From Aselliscus stoliczkanus (Eukaryota > Chordata > Mammalia > Chiroptera > Hipposideridae): 64,000 nt of DNA. The stretch spans positions 114,638,523 to 114,702,522 of the forward strand of contig CM066730.1 in assembly GCA_033961575.1 (NCBI GenBank). The letters are read 5' to 3'. A model generated the notes under the pieces. That model had not been told where the DNA came from and ran no database searches. It worked only from the letters and a program-made list of their open reading frames with translations. Position 1 is the stretch's first letter, and every line of letters starts with the position of its first letter. Positions 11,941-22,030 of this stretch are shown here, in pieces. The translations under genes and the position numbers were made by a program.

Positions 11941-12261
11941 GGGGACTTTGAACCCACCAAAGGCACTAAAATCAAGCCAATGGTTTTTATATTGGACGCT
12001 AACAGTAAATATAAAATCAAGGATTTGGGGAAGGGTTGTTGAGTTCTTCTCCTCTCCTATCACCCCAAATCAGCTTTCCCCTGTCTTGGCATCCTGGTCA
12101 GTATCAGGACTTCAATTCCTATTTAAAAGGAAGACTATTTGAGGTTTTAGGGCAAAGACTCAAAGTTTTAACTGGGCAAAGTGGTCCTCCCAACTTCATT
12201 GAAAATGGGAAGTTGAGGTGGGGAGAGCACCAGAGTAAAGCAAAGATGCCGGAGGCATTTG
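11941..12261. other. No recognised content
   Basis: Unique sequence. Short overlapping frames only. Confidence 0.4.
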
Positions 12262-12642
12262 TTCATTCATTCATAAGCAATGGACTCACATAATTTTGGA
12301 GGCTGTTAAGTCCAAATTCTGTAGGGTTGGCCAGCAGTCTGAAGACTCAGGAAGGAGTTAAAATTGCAGTTCAAGTTTGAAGACAGTCTGCTGGTAGAAT
12401 CCCCTCTTTCTCTGGCGGAGGTCTGTCTTTATCTTAAAGCCTTCAACTGATTAGATGAGGCCCATCCACATTATGGCACATAAAATTAACCATTACAAAG
12501 GGTACCCTGCTTTACTCAAAGTCTACTGATATAAATGTTAATCTCATTTTAAAACAACCTTCACAGTAACATCCAGACATGTCTGACCAAATATCTGGGT
12601 ACCATGGCCTAACCAAGTTATCACATAAAATTAACTGTAACA
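12262..12642 (-). mobile_element. ERVL-type LTR (MLT2-like), solo and degraded
   Basis: On the minus strand it begins TGTTACAGTTAATTTTATG, then GCCATGGTACCCAGATATTT, GAGATTAACATTT, AGTAGACTTTGAGTAAAGCA and GGGCCTCATCTAATCAGTTG. These are in the order I remember for MLT2-class LTRs. No internal viral sequence adjoins it. The family name comes from memory. Confidence 0.7.
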
Positions 12643-13544
12643 GACATGGCCAACATCATATTTGCAGCATCTCCCATATAGCACGTCCTGGGTTTGACCC
12701 TGGCAATGCAATAGTTACTGACAACAGTCCTTGTCCTCAAGGGTCATAGGGTCTACCATAGCCCTGCTACCAAGGTTTCACAACAAAATTACAAGGCCCA
12801 ACACAGTCAATAACTGGTTCCATCCTTTGCTTTTTCTTTTAAATGACTCAGGAGACCCTCCAGAAGAGGCACATTGGTGGTGCTTTCAGCTGCATTTATA
12901 AGAGAAGGCACTGGTGTCTAGGGACTCTTTATCGCTGAGGAAGATAGCCTGCTCTTTCCAACACAAATCCTTGTCAATTTGACCTGATTTGACTCCACCA
13001 AGTGATATTCAAAGTCCCCTTGAGATTTGAAGAGATGTTAGAATAAGAGGAAAGACTAAGCAGGTTGCCCTCTCATTAATAAGTCATTTGTTCCAAAAAA
13101 TGAGTATTGACTGCTGTTATATGGCTCCCTGATACATTTCAGGAGGAACCCCACACATATGTCCTCAATGGGACAAGCTCCACTACTTGGCAGAGTTTCC
13201 AGGATTCTCCCTCCACGGAACTACATTCCAGACCCCAAATCCTTCATCACAAGATAACCTTCCAAGCAGCCTGACTCCGGGCAATGCCCATTTGTATAAC
13301 CAGTTTTCCCCGCTACCTCTGAGTTTCAGAGCTGCCTTAGTTAACAGAAGCAGTTCTCTTTGCCCTCTCCCTTATGTTTCTTTTTGGAATCAGTGACCTT
13401 TATTTTACTTGTTTAAGATGTGTCATACTCCTGGACACACAGGATAGGATTTTACAGTCATAAAGCAAACAATGTCACCACTGTATCACTCAATTTCACT
13501 TAATGAAAAACTTCAAAAATAAATGGAAATACACCAATTATAGG
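12643..13544. other. Unique sequence, no gene seen
   Basis: A tRNA-B-box-like phrase GGGTTTGACCC near 12692 may be a chance match or a very old SINE relic. Nothing else is recognised. Confidence 0.4.
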
Positions 13545-13620
13545 TACTGCTATTGTTGCTTGCTGGCTGGGGGGAGGGAGGGACAGGGGGGTGGGGGAGG
13601 GAGAAGGTTGTTGGATAGAA
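13545..13620 (+). repeat. G-rich tract, possibly an L1 3'UTR remnant
   Basis: A GCTTGCTGGCTGGGGGG phrase followed by GGGAGGGAGAAGGTTGTTGG resembles the G-rich module of the L1 lineage at 60097-60148 (GGTTGCTGGCTGGGAGG, then GGGGGAAGGTTTTGG). It has multiple G runs able to form a quadruplex. The match is short, so origin is tentative. Confidence 0.35.
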
Positions 13621-13770
13621 AGCCCACAATGTGCCAATTAAATCTCCTGAGTGTAGCCCGATATCCTATCAAGAGATGTAACATTCCATCTAAGGCACAG
13701 TTGCCCTCATGCCTATGCAGTTAGGTCTGCTTTCCTTCCACTCTTTAGTTCCCCACGAAATGAACAGGAC

Positions 13771-13821
13771 TTACGTAATTGCTTTCAGCAGCATCTTTGA
13801 AGGAAAAGAACAATTACGTAA
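13771..13821. promoter_or_regulatory. Paired TTACGTAA (PAR-bZIP / C/EBP-like) sites in inverted repeat
   Basis: TTACGTAATTG at 13771-13781 and its exact reverse complement CAATTACGTAA at 13811-13821 are separated by 29 bases. TTACGTAA is the palindromic D-box recognised by DBP/HLF/TEF and NFIL3, and by C/EBP proteins in some contexts. Binding here is inferred from the motif only. Confidence 0.35.
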
Positions 13822-14820
13822 TAAGACATACACCAGGATATGTGTAATTGTGTAATAACAGCATGTCTCACCGTGCCAGGCTGATTGCCAAGAAGCACCT
13901 AGTCATGCTATTATATTACAAGAACATATGCCCTCAAGGCATGTTGGAATTATTTTGAGGATTTCTTAAGGAAAGTTTACTGATCAAAAGAGAACCTCAG
14001 CTTAGAAAACAGCAAAATAAATAATTTTTAAAAGTCTGATCATGTTCCCAAAAGGTAACTAAAAAATTATACCTAACAAAACCTACAGTGTAAAATTAAA
14101 ACATTGTGATTCACTCATGTCACCAAATGATTTAAGATGACAGAATGTCAATAAGAAAAAATAAAATAAAACCAGAAGGTGAACTTCAGAGGTGACATGT
14201 TATTCTCTTCATAGTTGACCACAATTCTGACAAAAGTGGAGCCACTTTTCAACCAAGGAAGTTTCAGCTCATGATAGCTGATCCTTCCCCAACAAAGAGA
14301 TGCTCCAAAGGCTTTTTAGACTTTCCATACTTTGAACTTCTTTACTAATGTGCTGATAGTCATTAAATCAAAAAATAATCTCATAAATTGAGAAGCTAAG
14401 ACAATTTTGCAAGTGAACCTCCTCAATGATGCTTTCCTGCCATTCAAAATATGTGCTGAAAGTTCCCACACCTTAGTTTTACAGTGATACATAGAAATAA
14501 TAATAATATTTTGATGTCTTATTTTTCTCTATATGCAAACTAACTATATTTACATCTCTCCTGTTCTTCTAACTCATTTAGCAGGGACTAAACCTCATGT
14601 GCCAATGATAAGCAGTAGAAGACAAGGAGGGGTGTGGGAGGAACATTTTTGCAATGTATACAACTAGTTTGTCGTTGACATTGCATGGATTTCATAACCA
14701 AGACAAGCTCTCATATCAAGGCAAATAAAGAGGCACATGATTAATATATTCCAAATCTACAACTGATATTTTGGGTTTTCTTATTGTGCTATTAGAACCT
14801 TAAGATAGAAGCTGATAGTT
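13822..14820. other. AT-rich unique sequence
   Basis: No coding frame of note and no repeat that I can name. Confidence 0.45.
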
Positions 14821-14822
14821 AC

Positions 14823-15265
14823 TGATATGGGCTGAACTATATCACCCAAAATAAATATGCTGAAGTCCTAACCCCCCAGTACCTCAAAATGTAACTGTAT
14901 TTGGAGAGATAATTAACACTTTGTAAGCGGGCATAAAAAGCTATATGACGAGTTTACTCGTTTCCCGCAAAAAATGTGTTAAGTTAAATGAAGCTGTTAG
15001 GATAGGCCCTAATCCAGTGTGACTGGTATCCTTATAAGAAGAGGACATTTAGACACAGTGAGAGACACCAGACAGCGGGACAACTACCTGAAGACACAGC
15101 AAGGAGGGGGTCATCTGCCAAGCTGGAGACAGAGGCCTCAGAAGAAACCAAACCTGCCAATACCTTGACCTTGGACTTCTAGCCTCAGAACTGTGAGAAA
15201 ATAAATGTCTGTTGTTTAAGCCATCCACTCTGGTATTTGGTTATGACAGTCCTAGTAAATTAATA
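14823..15265 (+). mobile_element. Solo MLT1-type LTR (ERVL-MaLR)
   Basis: Reads in MLT1 order: TGATATGGGCTGAACTATAT, CCTAACCCCCCAGTACCTC, ATGTAACTGTATTTGGAG, GACTGGTATCCTTATAAGAA, AAGACACAGCAAGGAG, CCTTGACCTTGGACTTCTAG, GAACTGTGAGAAAATAAATG and GTTGTTTAAGCCATCCACTC. A GTTAC target duplication flanks it (14818-14822 and 15266-15270). No internal viral region is present. The LTR is interrupted by a piggyBac-type MITE. Confidence 0.9.
14913..14982. mobile_element. 70-bp piggyBac-type MITE
   Basis: It is bounded by TTAA at 14913-14916 and 14979-14982. The termini are inverted: TTAACACTTTGTAAGCGGG on one side and, read in reverse, TTAACACATTTTTTGCGGG on the other (15 of 19 matching). Inside is a GCGGGAAACGAGT motif (minus strand). 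Removing it and one TTAA leaves a continuous MLT1 LTR, as precise TTAA targeting predicts. It is non-coding and must have been moved by a transposase supplied elsewhere. The motif recalls piggyBac elements described from vesper bats; that link is from memory. Confidence 0.85.
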
Positions 15266-15270
15266 GTTAC

Positions 15271-17404
15271 TAAGTCATTGATTCTACGAACATTTTTTGA
15301 ACAATTTTAAGTGTAATTAATAAAGATAGAATGGTAAGAAAAACAAGGTCTATGTTGTCTTAGGGCTTTCTGGCCACCAAACAAGTAACTTTTGACAGGA
15401 TATGCACAGGAAAGATACCAAACATAGGTGTGGGTTTGAATCTACTATGTATGTCGTATCCCCTAAATGCCAATGGTAAGCATTTTGAATATTTCCAGTG
15501 ATCTTAAAGGATGTTGGCTGAGGATTTCAGGTATCTTAATGATCAAAAGCATTCAATGATTCAACAAATGGCCTATAAATAATGACTCCAGTTTCGTGTA
15601 CAAGCCCAATCTAAACCCCCACTGAGTTAAATTTGAACCAGTATGTAGAGATTATTGGCACCTCCCCACTGGGTGTTGAAACCGACTTACACCCACTCTC
15701 GAGAGCAATTATGCACATCTCTTCTTAACTGCACATTCAGTAATATCACATGAGTAGCTTAACATCGGCCGTAGTGGGTGATTTACGCCACAGAAATTGT
15801 GAAAGGCTGCACATCAAGTCACCCTCTCCCCCGCAAGCCTGTTGTTAATCATTTGCGGGGACGCCACCAGTCAGGGTGAATCCCTGTCCACAAGACAACT
15901 CAAAGACATTTAGGAAGTGAATCCGTGATTGAAAAATGCTACAGGGGTAAAGAGGGACATAAATATACAGGGATAAAAAAAGATACGGTGGAAGAGTCTG
16001 ACATATTAAGCTGGAGTAGTGATCCCCAAAGTTTTTGGCCTGCTCCCAAATCACCAGGAGATACAGGGTGGGGCAAAGGATTTGCATTTCCTTCAAGTTA
16101 CCGGGTAATGCTGATGCAGCTGTGCGCTCTCAGAACCCCTGGACTATATTGCCAGGATGACCATTTCTCCCACCACTATCCCAGCTCCTGTGCTGCTTAA
16201 CAGGTGGGGTTAATTCCATTGGATTGGCAACTCTTGGTAAAGGAAATCCCTGGCTGTGTATAAACAACACTTAAGCGGAAGCCCATTGAAATGCTCTCTG
16301 GGGACCTATATGCTGCTCAGAGCCAGAAGACATTGCCCCCGAAGACAAAAATAATATGTGCCAAACACCTTTATCTCGTCCTGTGTGTATTTTTAATACA
16401 CCTACGTAGAAGGTTTGACCAAAGCAGTGTGAGTGAGCACCCGTGGAAAGATACAACCTTAGAGCCACAGGGAGTTATTTGTCTGGGAGGCAGGACCCCA
16501 TTAACACGCTAGGTGTTGTTATTCATATGTGAATTGCCACAAGGCAAACCATGTCCCCCAAAACAGAAAATAACAAGCCGTAAAAAGAGGGACAAAGCTG
16601 ACAGACACACCTGGTAAAGTGGGTACATTAATCATGTGGTCTCACAAAATAGGGATGATACAAGAATTCCATTGTGTTCACATTTCTGTATGTGAATCTG
16701 ATGTTCAAGATCTGAAATCTGGTTGCATATAGGCTGGTATTTTTTTCCTCAAATTACATTCTCAAGAAACAAACAGATTAAAACTAAATACAGGTTGAAG
16801 TTTGGCTCTTTTATAAATATGCAGCTGGTGATAACACTGTCAGAAATGAAAAATCAGAGATAATTAATAAGAAATTGTTCAAAGAAATGGTTCTTGCCAA
16901 ACAAAACATCAATGAGATTGAAAATAATTTTCATTGACAAAGCATATGCCTGTTGGGCATTCCAAAGGAATGTGATGGGAATAAACTTGATGGAACCTTT
17001 AAAAGAGTTTCTACTTGTTAGGTCAGATCTTCCTGCTAAATCCCTCACTGCTAAACTGCTGTTTTGCTTTTTTTAAGTGCTCTGGGCATACCCTTCTCAC
17101 AAAATATGTTATGTGAATGTGAGGATCACATTATAAATGAATTCTTGGATTGCTCAAGAAAATAGTTGGGCTATAATTTTAAAAAGGCTTCTGCTCACCC
17201 AGGTCTTCTGTGAGAAGTTTATCCAAAAGAAAAAAGAAATTAACTTTGGAACCACTACAACATGGAAGCCATGGGTACACTATGTTGTCAGCATTTCCTG
17301 AAGAAGCTGTGTGTGGGCTTCACTGTTCTTGGATGATAATCTGGAAATGATGAAGGATTCTTTTATGTATTTTATTGGACTAAAGGCCTAATAAAAGTTA
17401 AGTA
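15271..17404. other. Unique sequence; 15600-16650 possibly conserved
   Basis: No repeat recognised. The block 15600-16650 is less AT-rich, with scattered CpGs and open frames on both strands. I see no exon with a family resemblance. Confidence 0.35.
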
Positions 17405-17638
17405 TTACAAATGTTAATAATATATCAATTGTAAATTAAAGCAATAATATGATACTGTTTTTTTCCAACCACAAATTGGCAAAAAATGTTTTAAAGGAAG
17501 AACACAGTAGTTGGTAAGTAAATGTGGAAACTGGTAAACTGTCAAATTCAGTTGGTATGAATATAAATGGATACTGTCTTTTTGGAGGATGAGTTGGCAG
17601 TGTGACAAATTTCCAAATAGTGTAACTGTCCTATAAGG
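17405..17638 (+). mobile_element. Old L1 3'UTR fragment (5' part)
   Basis: Typical old-L1 wording: GGTATGAATATAAATGGATA, CTTTTTGGAGGATGAGTTGG and CAGTGTGACAAATTTCC. It appears to continue after the MIR at 17841. Confidence 0.6.
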
Positions 17639-17840
17639 CAGCAGAGAGTAGAGGTGAAGCATTGACTCTGGAGTCAGAGAACCTGAGTTCCAATCCTGAC
17701 TCTACCACTTCAAACTGTGAGACCTCAAACAAATTGCTTAACCTCTTTGAGCCTAAATTTATCATTTGCAAAATGTACTTGTAGATAGTATCTATCCCAA
17801 TATGGGAATTAAAACAAAAGTTGTTTTATATGGCATTTAG
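17639..17840 (+). repeat. MIR SINE
   Basis: All MIR blocks are in order: GACTCTGGAGTCAGAGAACC, TGAGTTCCAATCCTGACTCT, ACCACTTCAAACTGTGAGAC, TTGCTTAACCTCTTTGAGCC and a GGGAATTAAAACAAAAG end. Confidence 0.9.
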
Positions 17841-18141
17841 AAAGCACCATGTAACCTAAAACCCCAATTCTAGAACAATCATCTACAAAAATTCTAGCCA
17901 CGTGACTAAGTTCAATGCAATAGGGCTCCTCACAGCATATAAATCGGGGATAACTCTAGATGTTTATTACTAAGAAAAAAATGTAAATAAATCATGGTAT
18001 ATCTGTGACTGAATACTTTACAGCCCCTTAAAGATGGAGATAGGACTACATGTACCCCAAGTACAGTATATTGCTGAGTACAAAAAATAAATTGTAAAAC
18101 AGTATGTTCAGTATAATCCCATTATTGTATAAACAAACTCA

Positions 18142-18181
<40 letters not shown>

Positions 18182-18340
18182 GAAAGTACATGCCATACTA
18201 ACAGTGTTTATCTCTGAGGAGTAGGATTGAAGCAGGGGAGAGGGACTCAATTCTTACTTTGTATACTTCTCTATTGCTTGAACTTTTGAAAACAAACTGG
18301 AATTACTTTTATAATTAAAAAAGATTTTAAATCATTAGTC
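17841..18340 (+). mobile_element. Old L1 3'UTR fragment (3' part)
   Basis: Continues with AATCATGGTATATCTGTGAC, GAATACTTTACAGCCCCTTA, AGTATGTTCAGTATAATCCC, AACAGTGTTTATCTCTGAGG and an AATTAAAAAAG end, as in old L1 3' ends. A GT microsatellite lies within it. Confidence 0.65.
18146..18179. repeat. (GT)n microsatellite
   Basis: Uninterrupted GT run inside the L1 remnant, in the place where many L1 3'UTR relatives carry a GT-rich segment. Confidence 0.95.
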
Positions 18341-18887
18341 TGAGCATAGTTTAGATTTCAATAATTATTCTCTTTTTTTTAAGATTCAGAGTCATAGCCA
18401 TGGGGCAGATGCTGCTGTTATCATTGATGTAGATGACCAGCCAGGAAATGAGATTGTATGAATAGTCCATTTAATTAAATGTGTTGGCCACTTAGATCTG
18501 TGTGAGCGTAAAATGTGGAAACACTTACAAAATAAGCTTCCATAGTACAGTAAATAGAAGGTAATAAGATTTGGTCAATCTATCAGAGACTTAAGCGTAC
18601 CCAATCCTAAAGAAAAACAGGCCTAAAATATTTCAAACATGAGGTTATATTAAAAATCACAGTTTCAAACTGTGAATCCAAACAAATCAATTATTTTAGT
18701 TTATTGCCTTAGGGAAAGCACAGCGTAATACTTGAAGGAGAACCAAAAAGAAGGTTAGCATTCCCAGCAACCAATAATTTAATCTAATATTAATACTTTC
18801 ATTTGCCAAATGAACTTCAAAAATACTGTTAACTGAAGTATTTCTGCAATAAAAGTATCTCCATGTTAGTAGATGGAATTGGGGAAT
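18341..18887. other. AT-rich unique sequence
   Basis: Nothing recognised. Confidence 0.45.
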
Positions 18888-19060
18888 ACTAAAGTTGAAA
18901 GAGGCCTTAGAGATTATCTAGGGTAGTGTCCTCAACTCACAGAGGAAGACCCTGAGTTTTGGAAAAGTCACAGGACTTGGTCAGAACAAGACCAAACTAC
19001 AACTTAGGTCAATTGATCACCAGTGTGATTTACCTTCCAATCACACTGTGCTACTTTCCT
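18888..19060. repeat. Old dispersed repeat (CCTTAGAGATTATCTAG type)
   Basis: Contains GAGGCCTTAGAGATTATCTA, CTCACAGAGGAAGACCCTGA and CACAGGACTTGGTCAG. The same pattern, more or less decayed, is found at 55230-55390 and 63235-63415. It is an ancient MIR-like or DNA-transposon-derived repeat; family not assigned. Confidence 0.5.
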
Positions 19061-19107
19061 AGCACTTTTTGTTTTTTAATGTAATGGTTTAAAACATACA
19101 CATGGTA

Positions 19108-19263
19108 GGGCCGGCTGAGTGGCTCAGTTGGTTAAGAGCTCACTCAAGAGTGCGAGCTGAGCTCTGAGCAACAGCTGTTTGGGGCCAGCCTGAGCTGAGT
19201 TGCCGTTGAGCTGCCAACAAGTGGCAGGATGGCTCAGCTAAAAAAAAAAAAACAAAAAACACC
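19108..19263 (+). mobile_element. tRNA-derived SINE, GAGCTCACTC type
   Basis: The tRNA-like head GGGCCGGCTGAGTGGCTC is followed by GAGCTCACTCAAGAGTGCGA and GCTGAGCTCTGAGCAACAGC, a second GATGGCTCAGCT motif and an A-rich tail. The target duplication AACATACACATGGTA is perfect over 15 bases (19093-19107 and 19264-19278). This is a subfamily different from the short type. Confidence 0.9.
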
Positions 19264-19301
19264 AACATACACATGGTAAAAATGAAAATATAATATTAAT
19301 A

Positions 19302-19380
19302 TAGGGTTGTCGGAAAAGTCATGTTGCATTTTTGCAACGAAAAACAGAAAAAATACGTCATAACTTTTCTGACAACCCAA
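19302..19380. mobile_element. 79-bp mariner-type MITE
   Basis: Flanked by TA on both sides (19300-19301 and 19381-19382). The terminal inverted repeats are GGGTTGTCGGAAAAGTCATG and, in reverse, GGGTTGTCAGAAAAGTTATG (18 of 20 matching). Non-coding. The TA target and AAAAGT-bearing termini fit the Tc1/mariner superfamily. Confidence 0.85.
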
Positions 19381-19399
19381 TATAATATAATATAATCAG

Positions 19400-19690
19400 A
19401 AGTACCAAGTGAAAAGTTTCCTTCCAATGCCTGTAATCCCAAACTCCGTTCTTCTCTTCAGATATAACCACTGTTAGCAGTTCCATGTAGAACCTTTCAG
19501 GGACACCCTATAAGTTTCTAAGTGCACTTACATGCACTTTATTTTTATTTAAATATGTCATAGAAATTATTCCATGTCAATACATATAAATCTTCTCCCA
19601 TTCTTTTTAATGGCTGCATAGTATTCCATTGTATGATACATCATAATTTATTTAACCAATCCCCTGTTGAAAAGAAGTGTATTAATGTAC
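19400..19690 (-). mobile_element. Old L1 3'-end fragment
   Basis: Antisense old-L1 wording: ATATAACCACTGTTAGCAGT, ATTATTCCATGTCAATACAT, TTTTTAATGGCTGCATAGTA, TTCCATTGTATGATACATCA and TTTATTTAACCAATCCCCTG. Diverged and truncated. Confidence 0.6.
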
Positions 19691-20334
19691 ACTTCCACTA
19701 AGAAAGTATGGAAGCCTATCATTTACTGTATATTACCCAAAGAATAGTCATTCTTTAAAGTTTTTTGTGTTTTTTTCCTTGCCTAATAAATAATAAATTT
19801 CTTGAAGACAATAACCATAGCTCATACAACTTGTTTCCATTGTATATCATGACCATTGATATAATCATTATTCAGCAAATATTGAGTGACCAGAACTGAG
19901 CTAAAGACTAAAATACAAAAACAGACTTTTACTTCAATAATAGTAGATTAGTTATCTCAGATTAACCCTTCTGCTGATAAAATGTAAAATAAAATTAGGG
20001 AAAATATTTTTTTTTTAAATCCCACTTCCAAAAATACCAGAGAGTTAACCAAAGACTAAAAAATTGTCCAGTCAAAATCCAGGAGAAAGTGAAAGTGCTA
20101 TATTCAAATATGGTTTTCCCTAAGGGTATTTGCCTATCTATAAAAAATAACTGTGAAACTGCATTTGCTTTTGGAGGTCATTAAGGGCAGGGGGAACAAT
20201 AGTCACAAGCTTAGGATCCACCAAAGTTTAGGACTTAAATAAAGCACCTACCACTCTCATGGCTCTAAGTGTTCCTAAAAATAATTTATCACATACATTG
20301 CACAGCACACAAGCAAAGGAAATGAAGCATGCAG
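19691..20334. other. No gene; possible old repeat scrap
   Basis: A TTATTCAGCAAATATTGAGT phrase at 19870-19889 resembles the old repeat at 4030. The rest is unrecognised. Confidence 0.4.
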
Positions 20335-21262
20335 GAAACAAGATACCATGAGTGAGAACCAGTAAAACATCGAGACAAAAGAATCAGGCCAACAAAGACT
20401 TCAAATACTGGGATTTTCTGATACAGACTATAAAATACTGTACTCATCAAGTCAAAGGAAAAACAGCCAAACCTGAAATTTCAGGAAGACACTGGGGTTA
20501 GGTGGGGGTGTAGGGGTGCAAGTGACATAGTTTTGAAAAGAAAAAATATAATAAATTAAGAATTAATTGGATAACTTAATGGCAGATTAGATATAGTTGA
20601 ACAGAGAATTATTGAACAGGAAAGTAGGCCAGATAAACTTTCTTCAATATAGCACAAAGAGATAAAATGATAGAAAATATAGAAAAGGGGATAAGAGAAA
20701 GAGGACACATTAAAAAGGCTTCACATATATTTAATTGTAGGTTTAGAAATAAAAGCATGAGAGAAATGGGACAAAAACAATATTTAAAATGTTACGACTG
20801 AATGACAGAATTTTTGTAGGACAGATTAACAAAACCTAAGAATCCCAAGCATCATCATAATAATAACAAAAGCAATAACAACAACAATAATAAATACATA
20901 TGTCAAGATGTATCATTGTGAAACTACAGAAAACTAAGGAAAAGGGGGGAAATGTTTACAACAGCTATGTAAAAAAGACAGAGCGACCATCAAAGAAGCA
21001 ATCATTAAATTTCTCAAGGGGTAAATAAAAACCAACAGAAAATTAAAACATATCAATGTTTTTATAGAAAATAAAAACTACCACAGAATTTTGTCCACAT
21101 CAAAATATCCTTCAAGCATAAAAGTCAAATACAGAAATTTTCAGATGAACAAAAACTGAGAACTCACAACCAGCAGACTAAAATATCAGAAATGCAGGAA
21201 AGATTAAAGAACCAAAAAAGTGGTAAATATGTGGGTAAACATAAACATTGACTTTGCAAGCT
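20335..21262 (+). mobile_element. Old half-L1 / L1M ORF1-region remnant
   Basis: Order and wording match the ancient HAL1/L1M 5' half: CAAATACTGGGATTTTCTGA, TACAGACTATAAAATACTG, GAACAGAGAATTATTGAACA, AAAATATCCTTCAAGCATAA, TTTTCAGATGAACAAAAACT, ACCAGCAGACTAAAATATC and GGTAAATATGTGGGTAAA. The ORF1 reading frame is destroyed. HAL1 and L1M 5' halves are similar, so which one is undecided. Confidence 0.65.
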
Positions 21263-21267
21263 ATAAT

Positions 21268-22030
21268 ATAGGAGAGAGATCCAAGATGGTGGAATAAATG
21301 CTGTGCTTACTTGCTCCTATGAACACATTAAAATTACAACTAAATTATAGAACAATTGACCTGGAGAACCACTTGAATTCCAGCTGAACGGAAGTGTTAT
21401 AACTAAGGATATAAAGAAGAAACCACGTTGAGACTGGTAGGAGGGGCACAAACGCAGAATGGGCTGGCCCCACACCTGAGTATGATGGTTGAGAAACAGG
21501 AGGGATATCCCAGCTGCAGAGGGTCCCCTGAAAAGCAAGGACCCCAGCCCCACACCAGACTACCCAGCCCAAAGTACTGGTGCCAGGAAGAGGAGCCCCC
21601 ACAGCATCTGGCTGTGAAAAACAGTGTGGCTTCTGACCATCCCAGTGGGACAGAAGGCTGCAGAAAACCCAGACATCCTCTTAAAGGGTCCGCGTACAGA
21701 CTCACTTGCTCTCAGGCACTTACCCTGGGCTCTGGTGGTGGCATAGTGACTTGGAGAGCATCAGAGGCATATGGGGAGAGACTAAGTTTTGTGGCATCAG
21801 AGCGAGACTGGAAGAGCAATTGCCATTTTCCCTGTGTAATGACTTCCCGCCATCTTTCCTGTGTTGAGCTCACCCCCACAGGCCAAATCTGAATCTGATT
21901 GGCCTGGTGAGCTCCACTGCTCCACCCTGCTAACTCACTGAGACCAGGCCTGACTCAACTCCCTTTCTCTAGAGGCTTTATCAATGGCTAATTTTTAAGG
22001 GAGCCAGCAGGGGGCATCAGGCCTTGAGGT
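21268..22030 (+). mobile_element. L1 5'UTR-like block
   Basis: Begins GATCCAAGATGGTGGAATAA, the usual opening phrase of L1 5'UTRs, then GGAGAACCACTTGAATTCCA, GAGACTGGTAGGAGGGGCAC and a GC-richer stretch. The 154-codon plus frame (21428-21892) and three minus-strand frames overlap it and are not recognisable proteins. No ORF1 follows, so it is a fragment. Confidence 0.5.

Noticed and set aside
12643..12760. Degenerate tRNA-type SINE
   Set aside because: Only a single B-box-like phrase (GGGTTTGACCC); no A box, tail or target duplication.
21345..21892. Overlapping frames of 78-154 codons on both strands
   Set aside because: They fall in an L1 5'UTR-like, stop-poor block; no domain or consistent frame.
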